DNA of 64,000 bases from Choristoneura fumiferana (GCF_025370935.1 NC_133472.1:26197233-26261232), one strand, 5' to 3'; shown: positions 1 through 12,545, numbered from the stretch's first letter. A program made the numbers and translations. Notes: generated from the letters alone by a model not told the origin.

Positions 1-2085
1 CCAATGAGAAATCGGTAAATCTCACCCTTAAATTATTTTCAACTCTGTTGCTGGCGTTGCGTTGTGTATTTTTTATTACTTAGTCGCCAAACATAACATA
101 GGCTACTAAGAAAGGACAGCTCTCATAAATTATTACTAGCGTTCAAATATTGAAGTCGGTGAGCTTGTTTATTTTTTAAAGCCGGACGCATCCAACCTAC
201 AGTATAGTGTTTAAATGTATTCTCAAACAAAGGGCCAGCTCAGGGCAGTGTGAAAGGAGCTGTGCCGCCTCTATTACTGTGTATTGTGCGTTTGTGCCTA
301 ATTGAAACACCATTAGCACTGACTCAAATAATTTGATACTGGCTATTAATACCGCCGTAAAATATGTAAAATAAGGTTCACGGTGGCTCGGACAGAAGGG
401 TAGGTTATCGACAAAGCGTTATTTAAGAAGACAGAGAGGCATTAATTTATTAGGTAACTATCGATTAATTTGTAACAGTTTTAGTTTCAGACCTTATCTG
501 TTCAAGGACTATTTGTGAATGTTACATTATTTTTGGTACATTACCGTAAAATATTCGCGTAATAGCGTTCGTTATTTTATAATACCAAGACTGGTTGGGT
601 GGCGTACCAAGACAACGGGCAGGCAGCTTTAAGTTTACTTATAATATTAAGATAAATATTTCACAGGCCCATGTGAAACCTTTATGGTTTGAGAATATCA
701 CTTTAAAAACGTGCTGTGTTCGAGCCCCGAATGTTTTTATAGCAATTAGATACGTTTTACCCACCCCTATTGTATCGGGCACAAGCTTGTGTTAACGGCA
801 AGTCAATAGTGGACGAGCTACAACAACCTTCGTACATGGGCTGTGTTTTCGGGTTTGTCTGTTAAAATATACGTAGACTACTTTAATTCTTGAGGGCAAA
901 TAGACTACCACAGGTCGGGAGTTAAAAGGAAATACTAACATTGCTTCGTAAGTGGTCGCGGTAGGTGCCGGGAGGTGGTCGCCTGACCACACGGTCTCTG
1001 TTTACGCGTCGAGTATTGTCCGCTCAACTCATCATGGGACAGTCAGAGCAATCCCGTGCTCATAATGGATAAGTAGCGCGGGTCTACTGTCCCTATTCAA
1101 ACTTTGAGATTACCTTAATTTCATACTATTTTAGATAGGAAGACAGTTGTCTAATTGTCAAAGTTATAGTTGACAAATATTGTACCTACAATATCTTACA
1201 AGTCTATTTAAAAATGTAGTAACAACACATACAGGCTAAATCTGCGAGGGCAGCAAGCGCCGCATCGCTATTACCAATTTGGGAGTGGAGAACGTTACAC
1301 AAAAGCTACTGATATTATAATACTCGCGCAACTTTTCTCATTTTAATGTTGTTTCCTCGCAAAGTTTAAATATAAAATGTAATGACGGCGTACGCATTAG
1401 TGAGTCATTGAGTGCGTGCGTGCTGCCGTACAACTTTCGCCCCTCATATAGAAACAATAGAAGTTAAAACAAATGAAAAATAAACTTTTCAAATAAAATA
1501 AAAATAACCCTCTTGGTGGTGAGGGTGGCGGCCCTCTCCAATAAAAAATATAATAACTTTTCTCTTTATTCGGCGTAATGGCAACGATTGTTCCTTTCTA
1601 ATAATGCTGCCGTCCCGTTTTCGCAGATTATTATAATGGGGTGACGTGGACACTGAATAGAGCCCGTGCTGCACTCGGTTGGATTTGAACGCAAATTTTC
1701 GTGAGGATTAACGTCTTTATTTAGCAATACTTGTAAAGACAACTGCTATAATCTTCAATTGATGATTGGACCAGTGAGTTGCAGTAATACAATTTACTTA
1801 GATTGAATAGTTTTCAGTTAATGCTATTCAGTAGTTGGAGGAATCAAACAGCTACAGGAACTAACTATATGCACGTATTATGGACAGAGGCATCATCGCG
1901 GATAACGCACGTTTTATTGTTATAGCAAGGGAAATAATAATAATAACTAGGATAGGTTTTTATAATATTTTTATTTTGTATTTTCTTTTCTGTATTTTAC
2001 TATTATAAAAACCTAATCCTTAGAATGAAGATAATTAAAGAACATAATAATAATTAATCTTTATTGTTCAAAACACATGTATAAT
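1..2085. other. Unique AT-rich DNA, no gene seen
   Basis: No open frame here has recognisable motifs and no repeat family of the window occurs. Small CpG-richer patches lie near 955-1090, 1240-1300 and 1385-1445 in otherwise AT-rich sequence. The short open frames (for example 595-795 and 1489-1674) have no protein-like features. Confidence 0.5.
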
Positions 2086-2098
2086 TAAAATATGAACG

Positions 2099-2138
2099 CT
2101 GGAGACTGTGTTAGTTTTCACTGTATTACAGTCTCCAG
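2099..2138. repeat. Perfect 11-bp stem hairpin
   Basis: CTGGAGACTGT at 2099-2109 is the exact reverse complement of ACAGTCTCCAG at 2128-2138, with an 18-base loop. The stem is too short for a typical microRNA precursor. It may be the core of a decayed palindromic transposon. Confidence 0.6.
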
Positions 2139-2254
2139 TAGATACCCTTATCATGAACTTAGATTCGTTGTTAAGAACAAACAGACTATCAATTTAGTTA
2201 CATAAAAAATACCATTTGATTAAAATAACCATCACCACCACTAGTACATAATAT

Positions 2255-2284
2255 TGTGTGCATGTGCGTGCGTGAGTGCATGCA

Positions 2285-2321
<37 letters not shown>

Positions 2322-2323
2322 GC

Positions 2324-2359
<36 letters not shown>
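2255..2359. repeat. TGCG/TG microsatellite
   Basis: A compound tract: TGCG repeats (roughly 2262-2325), a short CG run, then a long TG run to about 2358. The minus-strand open frame over it (runs of His-Thr and Ala-Arg-Thr) is only the translated microsatellite. Confidence 0.95.
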
Positions 2360-2361
<2 letters not shown>

Positions 2362-3940
2362 CTAAATTCAGTACGCAGAAGGCTCCTAGATAGGACGTTT
2401 TCAGTCTCGTCATAACTTATCTTACTTAACCATATCCATATTAATAGCCATGATTTCTTTTTTAATTAAATAAAACTGATATTTGATCTATGAATATATG
2501 TAATACATGCTTTATTTCTTTGACAATTTAGCTCTAACTATTGCTATTTAATATGGTGTGCATTTATCTGTATAAGTATGTTTCTCCATTGTCTAGAGCT
2601 TATGGTACATACTAATAGTTTTAAAACTTTATTGTACAGAAATAAAAAGATGCAAACACAATTGCCAAAAATTTAAGGTACGTGTAAAGGCAAAGTTTTT
2701 CGTTTTAAGGGATCTCTACAAGTCAACCGTTGAGTGAATGGAAAAGCATACAATTTAAGTTTTGCCCAGTTTGGGACTAGGTCTATTATTGTAAATTATC
2801 TCATGCCTTATTTTACTACACCTAACGTGGTTTGTATACCTACGCGTTAGAAGCCCTTCGCAACAAATTATTTAATGCAAAATTTATTGTTGTCAAGAAA
2901 TTTTGCCATGCAAATAAACATCATATTTTAATGCTGTACGGTACTGTTCATTTAAACTCTTATTACAACGTAGCAGAGCAACCACGCTTTCGTTTCTGAT
3001 GCAAATAACCACTCACATGCTCATTATAATATTATAATAATAATCTATTGTTCTCGACACAATAATAACATTGCAATCGTGTTTTGAATTCTGTACCTAT
3101 CTACAGGTTAGTAATTATAATAATTGTTATTTGTAAAGAGACATCAGGCACTTAATTTCATATTTCCTTTAGCATCGGACAGTATACGAAGAAAGCTAGT
3201 GTTGTTTTATGATAATACTCAATTTAAAAAATAGCTACAGGAGAAACAAATAAGAGTATCACATTAATATTTACATTACATATGTCACTGTAAGTTGAAT
3301 AGAATAATAAAAGTGTAGCTAACTACAGTTATCTATTTATGGTCTCCTCTATCCTCGTAAGGCCCAACGTTCTAAATTTAGGACAAACGTCAAAGCAAAT
3401 GTCAACTTTTACTGATTTTTAGCATACAAGTGGGAAAAAACCGAAATTTCGTTAATTATTAGGACAATGAAATATGAACTTTATAAATTCAGCGTTGGTA
3501 GATCCCTGTTACTAAACGAAAGGTTATTGATATGGACAAGATACCATAGAAAATAAAAGCAAGATGATCTAAAAAAAGGACCTAAGAGAACGAAATGAGA
3601 ACATTTCTTCGCACTGTTAGATATACTTAGTAATTGACATAATAAATTTATATTATTTTATAATTGTGGTGCTGTGCAATTACAGAGTCATTATAGTAAT
3701 TATAAAAATAAAGATGTGTAAAATTGATAGGGCCACTATAAATTTTGATATGTAATTAAATTAGATAGCACAAAGGCTAACTAAAATAAATTACTTTTTT
3801 TTAATGATACTAGTATCCCACCACTTTTTGTAGTGGAAGAACTGCGTTGTGAGACTTGGGATTTTTTCACATTTTAATTTTTTTAATGAGATCCATTACT
3901 ATTATACGAATATAAAAGTTAATTTTATGACCTATCTTCC
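2360..3940. other. AT-rich DNA, no gene seen
   Basis: Apart from a short match to the SINE-B tail near 2767-2790 (TTTGGGACTAGGTC), I see no gene, RNA or structured repeat. Small AT-rich direct repeats (TAATAATAAT and similar) are common. Confidence 0.5.
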
Positions 3941-3943
3941 ATT

Positions 3944-4175
3944 TTTAACCGCCGACGCAAAAAGAGGGGTGTTATAAGATTGACCGCTATGTGTGTCTGT
4001 CTGTGGCACCGTAGCTCTTAAACGGGATTACCGATTTGAATGCGGTTTTTTTCTTTGAAATCAGGTTTTCTCGCGATGGTTCTTAGATATGCTTTATCAA
4101 AATCGGTTCAGCTGTTTTTAAGATATTGAACTTTGAAGTGACAAAGTCGGGGGTTTCCAACTTTTTGTTGGTTAG
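3944..4175 (+). mobile_element. Interspersed repeat fragment
   Basis: The block starts near GCCGACGCAAAAAGAGGGGTG, continues through TGTGTCTGTCTGTGGCACCGT and an 'AAAATCGGTTCAG' segment, and ends near 4170. The style matches non-autonomous repeats common in lepidopteran introns (recalled, not searched). No second copy lies in this window, so limits and class are uncertain. Confidence 0.5.
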
Positions 4176-4427
4176 GTTATTACTTGGTGTTATTCTTTCA
4201 ATATAAGTATGACCATCTGATGTCGTAAAACTAAATTAGATTGATGTAATTTTACTATGTGCTTTTCGATCAAGGATAACATCGATCGAAGCACCATAGT
4301 TTATGTTCCCAATCCCAAGCCCTCTAATTTTAAGAGGGGTTCTGTGCCCAGGTACACAGATCGAAGTTGATAATGAGTTGTTTCCATGGTAACGACTCAT
4401 ACATGAATATCCATCCTTATCCTTACT

Positions 4428-4641
4428 TCCTTACTAATAATTATTATAAATGCAAAAGTTACCCTGTCAGTCTGTTACCTCTTCACGCTTATACAGCTGA
4501 ACTGATATCGATTAAATTTAGTTTGGAGCTAGGTTGAGACCCTGGAAAGAACAGGATTGTTTTATCTCCGAAAATTGCATAGTTTCCACGGGATAACATA
4601 TAAACAAATTCTTCGCAGATGGAGTCGCAGGCATCAGCTAC
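4428..4641 (+). mobile_element. Helitron-like non-autonomous repeat (family H)
   Basis: Begins with TCCTTACTAATAA...TTATAAATGC and ends near GGAGTCGCAGGCATCAGCTA. Other family copies here end in GCGGGCAACAGCTAG followed by T. A 5' TC and a 3' CTAG before T, without target duplication, are the hallmarks of Helitrons; the class assignment is inferred. No coding potential. Confidence 0.6.
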
Positions 4642-5990
4642 TTTAATAGGTGATAGATAGGAAAAAAAATTAAACTGCCACGATAGTCACAGTAAATTTT
4701 TAAATGCCTAGACGTTGTTATGACAAATAGATGTGTAATCATTTGTTTGAATAATATAATTATGTAGCAGTTAAAAGAAAAACGTTCGCTCAGTTCGACA
4801 TTGGTCCCAGACGGCGCGACAGAATTGCGGGTGAGGACAAAAATCTGTTCACAAAAACATCGCATGTTTGGTCTGTCTACTTGTTTGTTTAGTTGGCCGA
4901 AACTAAAAAATCCACTAACATTGTCTGGAGCATATTGACACAAGATACAGGGTGTCATTTATAATGAAATGGTTGCCACATAGCTAAATGAAGAAAACCG
5001 CTTGTTTCGAGTATGTGTTTTTATTATTTTATTAACATTCGTAATGAGCATTGAACTTTACTGCAGCTATTAATGTGTTATTATATAGTAGCGCGCGTGT
5101 CCTCCACATCCTTTAAACAAAAAAGACGTAAGTCATAAAATAAATGTACAATAAGCCTAAGCGAATTTGTTCTAACTTATTTTGTTACTTAAAAAGCTTT
5201 TTATCTTTCTTATCTTAACGATATCACGAATTTGAGATCACTCCAAAATGTACCAATTGAGAAAAGGGTATAGCCGCGAAAAGTTGTACTTTTTGTTTGA
5301 AGCTCGCACTTTAACCCTCGTAAAAAAATAATACAAAGGTATAATGACAAACAACTTAGGACATTATGTTCTAAAACGTTTTTCCCATACGACAAAATAA
5401 TTAAATATTACAAAACAGTATTGATTAAGCACCAAAAACCTGATGAAACGCTAAAAAGTTGGCAAAATACATGAATTTTAGTGTCACCTTGCAGAACTTG
5501 AACGCCTACAATTTTTTAACGGAAATAAGTATACAAATGAAACCAGGCTCAGCAAACTTGGTAAGAAATCGCCCTTAAACTAGTTAAGCTAACAATCTAT
5601 TATCTGAATATTTCTGGATATTAAACATGTGTTCCCGAAAATGGTTCCAAACGTAACGCACACTTTTTATATGCATGGGAAATTTTTGTTTGTTATTGTA
5701 GCAACAATGTTTTAGGTTTTTTAAGACGGGCAATACTATTAGTATGCTGGTATGACTTTTGAATCAGGTAACGTATCACTTGTCTATACGATTCAAGTTT
5801 TATGCAACAAGGAAATATGAAATTTGGAACGATTAAATATTTAGTGTAACTTTTTCGCGAGGTATGTATTGAAACTAAGCGTAATTGTTATTATATTCGA
5901 AGTATGGATTGTTTTCCTTATTTATTTTGAAGACTTACGGCAGTAGCTTCAAAGATATCGGCTGTAGAGGGATTTATATTTTTTTAATTT
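4642..5990. other. AT-rich DNA, no gene seen
   Basis: Open frames at 4638-4958 and 5210-5395 on the minus strand show no family motif. A single TACAGGGTGTC end-like word occurs at about 4947 without a partner. Confidence 0.5.
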
Positions 5991-5991
5991 A

Positions 5992-6077
5992 GTGTGTTAC
6001 GGTTTGTGCATTACGTGTGTTATGTTGTGCATTATGTGTGTTACGCTGTGCGTTGCGCGTGTTAAGTCGTGAGTTAT
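5992..6077 (+). repeat. Four-unit ~21-bp minisatellite
   Basis: Four diverged tandem units start with GTGTGTTACG, GTGTGTTATG, GTGTGTTACG and GCGTGTTAAG. The unit is about 21 bp and resembles GTGTGTTAYGTTGTGCATTAY. Units differ by several substitutions. Confidence 0.75.
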
Positions 6078-6730
6078 AGTAATACATTGGATCATATATA
6101 AAGGCAATTCACAACGCTTTAATATTTAAATATATTATGAAGCAAGACAAAATTCTAATTTATAAAAGTTTTTCTTACTTAATTAATTGAGACATGTTAG
6201 TTGCTTGTTATACTGAGATAATAGGCGTCATAATTCTTTTAGGGCGCCGTCGTCGAAACTGATGAGGAGGATTATATATACTGAGATAAATTATTTGTTA
6301 TTAATAATTAAACCATTTTTTACCACAAGCTTTTCGGTGTAGGCAAAAATCACGAGGAAATCTGCACATAAACAACGCACATATAGTGACTCCAACAAAA
6401 AAGACGGTGGATATGGCCAAAACTTAGCAAAATGGCATTGAACAAATTAAAAAAAGTATCTGACAAATTAAAAAAAGTAACTGAAAAATTGAAAACCTCC
6501 TCATTTTTTGGAGTCAGTTAAATCACATGTTAAAAAATCACATGTGAACGTACCTTATGTGCGTTCGTGTGTTATGTGTATTATTTTTTTCCAGAGTGTT
6601 AAGGTACAACTTTTCGCGGCCATACCCAAAAATGGTTCCATAACCCCACCCAGAAAAAAACATATCTTGTATGGGGCTGACTTTAATTGCTTAACCTTAT
6701 TTTATTTTTATTTTCTGTTGTCATAATAGC
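6078..6730. other. Unique DNA with short direct repeat
   Basis: ACAAATTAAAAAAAGTA is repeated in tandem near 6440-6480, and the word TCACATGT occurs twice around 6523-6545. The 72-codon open frame at 6508 has no recognisable domain. Confidence 0.45.
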
Positions 6731-6924
6731 TACTAGCTGTTTCCTGCTAGTCCATCTGCGAAAAAATAGAAATAATAAAAAATATTCATTGTCCTTCTCA
6801 GCATCTCAAATATTCACAAAAATTCTTACAAGTAATTATCTAAATCGGTTCAGAAGTTTAAGCGTGAAGTGGTAATAGACAGACAGTTAATTTCGCAGTT
6901 GTAATATTGTAAGGAAGTAAGGAT
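6731..6924 (-). mobile_element. Helitron-like repeat (family H), reverse copy
   Basis: Read on the minus strand it starts at ATCCTTACTTCC...ACAATATTAC, includes the CTTAAACTTCTGAACCGATTT block, and ends in AACAGCTAGT at 6731. The CTAG|T end supports the Helitron-like reading. It is decayed relative to the copies at 28100 and 36723. Confidence 0.55.
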
Positions 6925-6935
6925 ACGTACTAAAA

Positions 6936-7018
6936 GCAACTGGAGGTCTAAGTGGGAAGCTTATGTCCAACAGTGAACGTTCTACGGCGGATATGATATA
7001 CCTAATGATGATGATGAC
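6936..7018 (+). mobile_element. RTE-type retrotransposon 3' end
   Basis: GCAACTGGAGGTC..., then a variant of the family word GGCCTATGTCCAGCAGTGGACGT (here CTTATGTCCAACAGTGAACGT), followed by an ATGATGATGATG tail. It is the same 3' end as at 31703 and 51381, severely 5'-truncated and non-coding. Confidence 0.8.
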
Positions 7019-7525
7019 GGCCTCTACTAGTAACTAGTAGGTAGGTACTCCGAAAATTGTCTACCCATTGTCATTTAAAATGCCGACAAAATAAATTCCT
7101 GTAAAGTACAATTCAATAGAATCTGTCAATTTTCTACATATTTAAGACACCCTATCGTGGGCACACTTGATTATATATGTCCCTGTTGTTGCAATTATCA
7201 TCTAAAAGGAATCAAAAACGAATAATAGCCACATCACAAAGCCTTAGGCAGCCCGGTGTTTATATTAGTAGGCTGGAAGTGTCTACAGGATTGTCAGATT
7301 CTATTGAATTGGAGTTTAATTGGAATTTTATTTAATAATATTGATTTGCTTGACGGCGGAGGCTTAGTAATAGTTTCTGTTGGACTTTCTTTGATTCGTG
7401 CAGATTGGGAACTTCATATAGAATTGAAATTGCTTCGGTTCGGAAGTGTACACTGGTTTCCTTTGATGCTTTCTGTTACCGTATGCTTATGGTAAATTCC
7501 ATATGTAGTTTCAACTCTTTGAGTA

Positions 7526-7730
7526 CAGTCAAGTTCATAAACTTGTAGGCAAAATTTTCAATATCTTTTTGTTATGGTAGCCTACTTTGTCACGAATAAA
7601 TGTTTTCTATCTATTTATATTTTTTTTCAAAAATTGAATTCTTCTAATTCTAAGAGAAATAGATAAAGATTTGATCTAAAGATATAGATTTGATCAAATT
7701 TTTACTCACACAAGTTTATGAACTCGACTG
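7526..7730. mobile_element. TA-flanked palindromic MITE (CAGTCRAGTTCATAAA family)
   Basis: Left end CAGTCAAGTTCATAAACTTG at 7526, right end CAAGTTTATGAACTCGACTG at 7730. The terminal inverted repeat is about 20 bp with one mismatch, and TA sits on each side (7524-7525, 7731-7732). Length 205 bp. TA duplication and CAGT ends fit a Tc1/mariner-type non-autonomous element (inference). Related shorter copies lie at 48654 and 49148. Confidence 0.9.
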
Positions 7731-8995
7731 TACCTACTGGCAACTAGTGGACGACGGAAATAGCCAGTGTAGGTACAGATTTTAAAAAGCTCTTCCATGG
7801 TGGCATTATATCTAGAATCAAATTTGAACCATTCTCATTTGTTTCGTTCTCCCCTTTTTATAAACAAAATCATCCGTAATCCTATTACTCTCTTATGTCC
7901 TTATGAAAAACATTTATTTATTCGAGAACGTATAAGTAAAGCAACCATCGTCGAACCCATTTTTGTTTGTTCAACCTGCCATGCTTTGTTTTCTTTATCC
8001 ACAATTCGGGGTCACTATTTACTTTTTGCTTCTCGATTTCTAAAATATATTCCGTTGGAAATATTAAATCAGCTCTAGATGTAATTGTACTAAATGTACT
8101 AAATATGTTTTTACAATCTGTACTTTTTCCATGTAAGTATTTGTACAATCTACCCTGTTGTTCTTGATGGCCGTTAATCTCGACAGATGGCTCAGTTTAT
8201 AGTTAGAAACTACGTGGTGTTAGAAACTATTTGGCGAAGTTAAAAAAAAACTTTAGGAGTGACATTGACGTGACGTGACACATAAGAGATACATAAAAAA
8301 CTCCCTTTTCAAACCTTTTTTGTTATATGCGAGTATATATACGTAAATTAAAATCACTTTAGTTTCTGATTCTTACCTTTACATTGATTTAATGCGTTTA
8401 ATTAATATTTAATTCTTCATTATTTTTTTAATAGTAAGAGTTAACTCATTAGTGTCTTGGAGAAACTAACTTTATTTGCTATGTTGACTGTTCCACTAAA
8501 TTTAACTGAAATCAAAAATATATTATTTTTATTTTTTTATTCAATATAATCGAAACAATATAAATACAATGAACTTATTATGCCACTATTGGAAAACCCA
8601 CTTGGAGTTTATGTAATAGTAGGCGAGTTACAGCGGTTCAGTACATAGATTTTTTGCTTAAGATAATTAAGTTGAAGTATAAATAGTTAGTTGTTATTAG
8701 TTAGTAGGTAGGTACGTTGTTGTCACTCTCAAGGTAATATTTTTTGAGTATTTTCTTACATTTTACCGGATTGTTGGCATTGGATTGCGTTCAAGAATTC
8801 CTTTGGAAGGGTATTTAGAATGGCAGGTACCAGGTAAGAGTTGGTTCTCCTTCCATAGGAATTATTTACCTACTTTGTGTAATTATATCATGATTTTGAA
8901 TAATATACTTCTTGATTTAAGCTTTATACTGAAATTTGTCCGATGTCAACTTTAAGTTATGACTGATTCTTGTACCAGAAGCCTTATTGCCTAAC
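7731..8995. other. Unique DNA, no gene seen
   Basis: Overlapping short open frames at 7797-8167 on both strands have no clear homology. A minus-strand stretch around 7930-7990 (KQKWVRRW) faintly resembles the N-terminal part of Harbinger-type proteins but is too short to call. Confidence 0.45.
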
Positions 8996-9079
8996 GTTTC
9001 TGACACTCGCGATCGCAATCAAATGACAGTTTTTGTATGCGAAATCTGTAAGTTGATTGCGATCTCGAGCGTCAGAAAC
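8996..9079. mobile_element. 84-bp palindromic MITE, TAAC duplication
   Basis: GTTTCTGACACTCGCGATCG on the left pairs with CGATCTCGAGCGTCAGAAAC on the right, extending into GCAATCAA. TAAC is duplicated directly outside both ends (8992-8995 and 9080-9083). It is short enough that nearly the whole element is hairpin. Superfamily unknown. Confidence 0.85.
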
Positions 9080-9083
9080 TAAC

Positions 9084-10080
9084 GTTTAACGCAAAACGGC
9101 CTCTGGTTGGAATCTTTTCTCTATCACTTTCACAATGATTTCTTTGGCAGATGTATGGAATGTTAGATTGGCATTTGCAGCGAGAAGGATCCTGGTACAC
9201 AATAATACGATTTCTTTGACTGTACGCTGGCAAGACACTTGGTGTAGGTACCTAATGCTTGCAGATTCTGTTCTTCAGTTTCGGTCATATCATCTCCGAA
9301 GCTTACAAGAAAAGCTTAGCACATGTTTTTTCCTTTTTGTTCAATATTGGCTGACGTTGGCCCAAAATGTAGACCACTCAAGAAAACCCCGCGAACGCCG
9401 ACCATGAGTGACGATTAACCAAAAAACAGGAAACGCGACACGTCCGATGCAGTTCATGAGTAGAGTCACTGTTGCGTGGGTATGTAATTAGATGCAGTAT
9501 TCATCTCAAGCCCGAATGAGTATATTTAAATAAAACTGTGTGGTTCATAGGCCTGTAATTTTCTAATGCCAGTAAAAAATATACGGTTGACATAATTATT
9601 GTTGGCCTTGAGTCACAAACGGGCGTTTCTAGGTACAATATGTAGGTAATACTTTATTATCAAAGGTTGTGCATAATATGATAATGCGAATATATTATAA
9701 CGAAAGTGTTCTTAGTATACTACAAAAAACGTTTTGTTAACCCACAAGAAGTTGTATAATAATAAGGTTAGCAATTGTTTCTGCACTTCTTGGGCCGCCT
9801 ATTAGGTACCTAATCTTATTCTGCGGGATATTTGAACGAGATCATGCAGTGCGCTAAAATGACCTATTGCATACGAAGTTGTCGAGACGCTTTGAAAGGA
9901 AGAAAGAATGCATTGAAGCACATTCCCTTTTTTATTTTATTTATATTGTGTAACAGCCCACATGTACACAACAATACACCGCTGCAAGCGGACTGGTCCT
10001 CGGTGAGTTAAATAAATACGCACTGCACCGTGAAAGCTGAAGCGCTCTATAACTTTTTGTTTAGTACTCTTTCCATCACA
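9084..10080. other. Unique DNA, no gene seen
   Basis: A 90-codon open frame at 9135-9407 has no recognisable domain and no matching repeat here. Nothing else stands out. Confidence 0.4.
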
Positions 10081-10089
10081 ATTAAATAT

Positions 10090-10540
10090 GTTTTAATTAA
10101 ATGGCAATAATAGTATTGATGAACCGTTCCATGTTAATACAAGTCGGGTACGCGCATCGCGCGTGTAGTTGTTGTGTCGGCTGATTTCGGTCATTGAATA
10201 TTTCCGTGTGGCAGCAAGTAGCACCGCGGTCGCCGGTCTCAAGAAAAAGGTTGATGTGATAAAATATCCCGCCGACAAACTTTTATTGCCATAATTGGTC
10301 CCGTTATTACCGCGTTACCTACGCCGCGAGATGCTCCTGTGTGCGTCGGTGGAAGTGTAGCTCCGGGCGACCACCAACCCTAATCGAAAACATAACAATA
10401 TATTTATATCATGCCAAATGGCGTCAGCATGGTATTTATTTACCCTTGCCGATATTCCAAACCGGCATCGAACCAAAACCCACCGAAGCGAACCACGAAA
10501 TACTGTAATTACGTCCAATATAAGCCGCACACAGTATTAT
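10090..10540. promoter_or_regulatory. GC-richer unique island, candidate regulatory DNA
   Basis: CpG-containing unique sequence (GTACGCGCATCGCGCGTG, CACCGCGGTCGCCGG) is mixed with words such as TTTTATTGCCATAATTGG that could bind homeodomain proteins. There is no repeat family and no convincing coding frame. Composition against the AT-rich surroundings is the only evidence. Confidence 0.3.
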
Positions 10541-11057
10541 TAACATTTTGTGGAGTCACGAATAATAAAAAATGATAAGTTTAATAACAATGAAACGTAT
10601 CATTGTCATGCATTATGTTATGATTATTCGAGTTTTATAGTTTAAGTCGACATTAAATACAGACCTACATATTTCGATGGCTACACAAAAACTAAGTATA
10701 ATTATAACTAAGATGTGTAATGGATACTGCTATATAGCTACAATCTTTATTATTATTCGTTTCGTTACCCGCTTGTTAGACTAGGTATCTATTGGAATAT
10801 TTCAGGTGTTATGTTGGTATTTTAAAATATTTTACATAATTATTAGGTTCTTTAAGGTTACGTACTTAATCACTTGTTCATTCAAAATAAAGTTATAGTT
10901 ACCAAGTGCTGATTATAAATTTGAATTGTTGTCTGAGAAATGGCCAAACTAAATGGTTGTTTTTAGATAGGTACACGAAAAAAATCACGGCAGTACATAC
11001 TTATAACTAATTTGAAATGTAAACTATCACATTTAAGCAGGCTTTACAAGTTAACGA

Positions 11058-11190
11058 GTAGTATTATTATTATTATTAGCCTATTCTGTCCCACTGCTGA
11101 GCAAAGCCCCCCCCCCCCGATACTTCCACTGCTCTCTGTCCACTGCATACATGGGCCAGTCCTTCAAGAAGTAGTCCTGTTCATCCCGGC
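11058..11190 (-). mobile_element. RTE-type 3' end, reverse copy
   Basis: On the minus strand it reads ...GGGGGGCTTTGCTCAGCAGTGGGACAGAATAGGC and then an AATAATAATAAT tail, matching the 'GEAFAQQWD' C-terminal end of the 47.2-kb RTE copy. A run of 12 C (plus strand, 11107-11118) has disrupted the frame. Confidence 0.75.
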
Positions 11191-12008
11191 ATCGTAGTAG
11201 TCGATCAACACCTAATATTGAATATTTGCCGCGTATTGTTACGGAACTCTACGGAACGGCCAGTTTAATACGAACAGCGCTTTCGGAAAGAATGAAGAGT
11301 GTGTCATAAGAAACTTGTCTGAGGCCTTGCCCGGCACGTGTTTACCTATGTATTATGTAGCTTTTTTGATTCCCAGAGATGCTTCCTGCTCAAGTACCAA
11401 TAAGTATTTAACAGCTGTCAACTTCTGAATTGACTTTATAGTTCGAGGTCCGGAGTCTTGTAAAGGATATAATTTTTTTACCAGCTTTTATTTAGTATAA
11501 TTATAACTACGCTGATGCATTATGTTTGTAAGTTGACTTCATGTCTTGCAAGTTCATTCTTGTGGTCGGAGTAAATTGAAATTTGGTACGCATGTACAGG
11601 TCCAACGACAATTCCATAGAACGGTCAGCCAACACACCGGCAATTTTTTACGGAACTTACTACAGGATGTCTCTAAAATCAAGACCAAAGCGAAGAGAGA
11701 TGATGGTTGAAATAAAACTTTAGTTGAATACCTAGTTACCTACGCTAACACGCTGCAATTCGCGACGCATTCCATGACTAATGATCTTGGATAAATCCGA
11801 AAAAATATACGATTTATTAATTACTTATCCAGGTTTTGCATTACTTAGTAATATATCTCCAAATTTTACAGTTTATCCCTGCGTTTTGAGCGAAGCTAAG
11901 CGGAGAAAAATATCTGCCGGCCAACCAATCAGGTACATAGTCCTGTAAACTTAACACAATGTGCACTGACGAATAAATATACTGGATAATTATTTGGTCG
12001 TCATTATT
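11191..12008. other. Unique DNA, no gene seen
   Basis: AT-rich with isolated end-like words (TACAGGATGTCTC near 11662). No coding or repeat structure could be supported. Confidence 0.4.
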
Positions 12009-12135
12009 AGGCCGGTCAAGTAGTACACTAGAAAGCGCTGAAATCGCAAATAAACTTCCAGTTCTAACTTTTTAGTACATTTTTAGGACCACTACATGTG
12101 GTTTTTATACAAGTTTGCAGCTATGTGACCGGCCT
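12009..12135. mobile_element. Possible MITE with 10-bp inverted ends
   Basis: AGGCCGGTCA at 12009-12018 is the exact inverse of TGACCGGCCT at 12126-12135; the interior is AT-rich. No clear target duplication and no second copy are visible. Confidence 0.45.
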
Positions 12136-12169
12136 GTATAGAATCCGATACGTCATAGTTCTTCGCAAC

Positions 12170-12545
12170 TTTATTATTACTGTTTGCATTTAGCGTTAAA
12201 GAAAACATTCATATAAGGCGAATGCACCAGCACGAGTACAATGTTGTGAAGTTAATAACATCTATTTTATTCGTTTTCGTGCCCGCCTGCCTGTCCAACG
12301 GCCCTCTGCGTAATATTATACATGAATCAATTTATAAGAGCGCAGCGCGCGAGCGGCTGCATATTTTTCAATTACGTCAATTTAAAATAATACTTAATTC
12401 GCTATTGTGACTCATTGAGAGCATTATTGTGTCAGTCGTCTCGTTCGTCGGTCAAATAAAGCCAGTATTAAATTGTTCGACAGCCGCATATGTCGCGGGC
12501 GGCGATGCGTCTGATCGTGCGCTTGCGATGTTCAGCGGTTTGACA
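12170..12545. promoter_or_regulatory. Unique GC/CpG-mixed island, candidate regulatory DNA
   Basis: Non-repetitive sequence with CpG clusters (GCGCAGCGCGCGAGCGG, GTCGCGGGCGGCGATGCG) interleaved with AT words (CAATTTATAA, TTTTATTCG, TTCAATTACG). The 62-codon open frame inside has no motif. Confidence 0.35.

Noticed and set aside
2099..2138. microRNA precursor
   Set aside because: Stem of 11 pairs is far too short and matches no known insect microRNA I can recall.
2198..2413. 71-codon frame rich in His-Thr
   Set aside because: Translation of the TG/TGCG microsatellite.
7918..8148. Minus-strand frame with KQKWVRRW resembling a Harbinger protein start
   Set aside because: The similarity is about eight residues from memory, and no downstream nuclease domain or terminal repeats were found.
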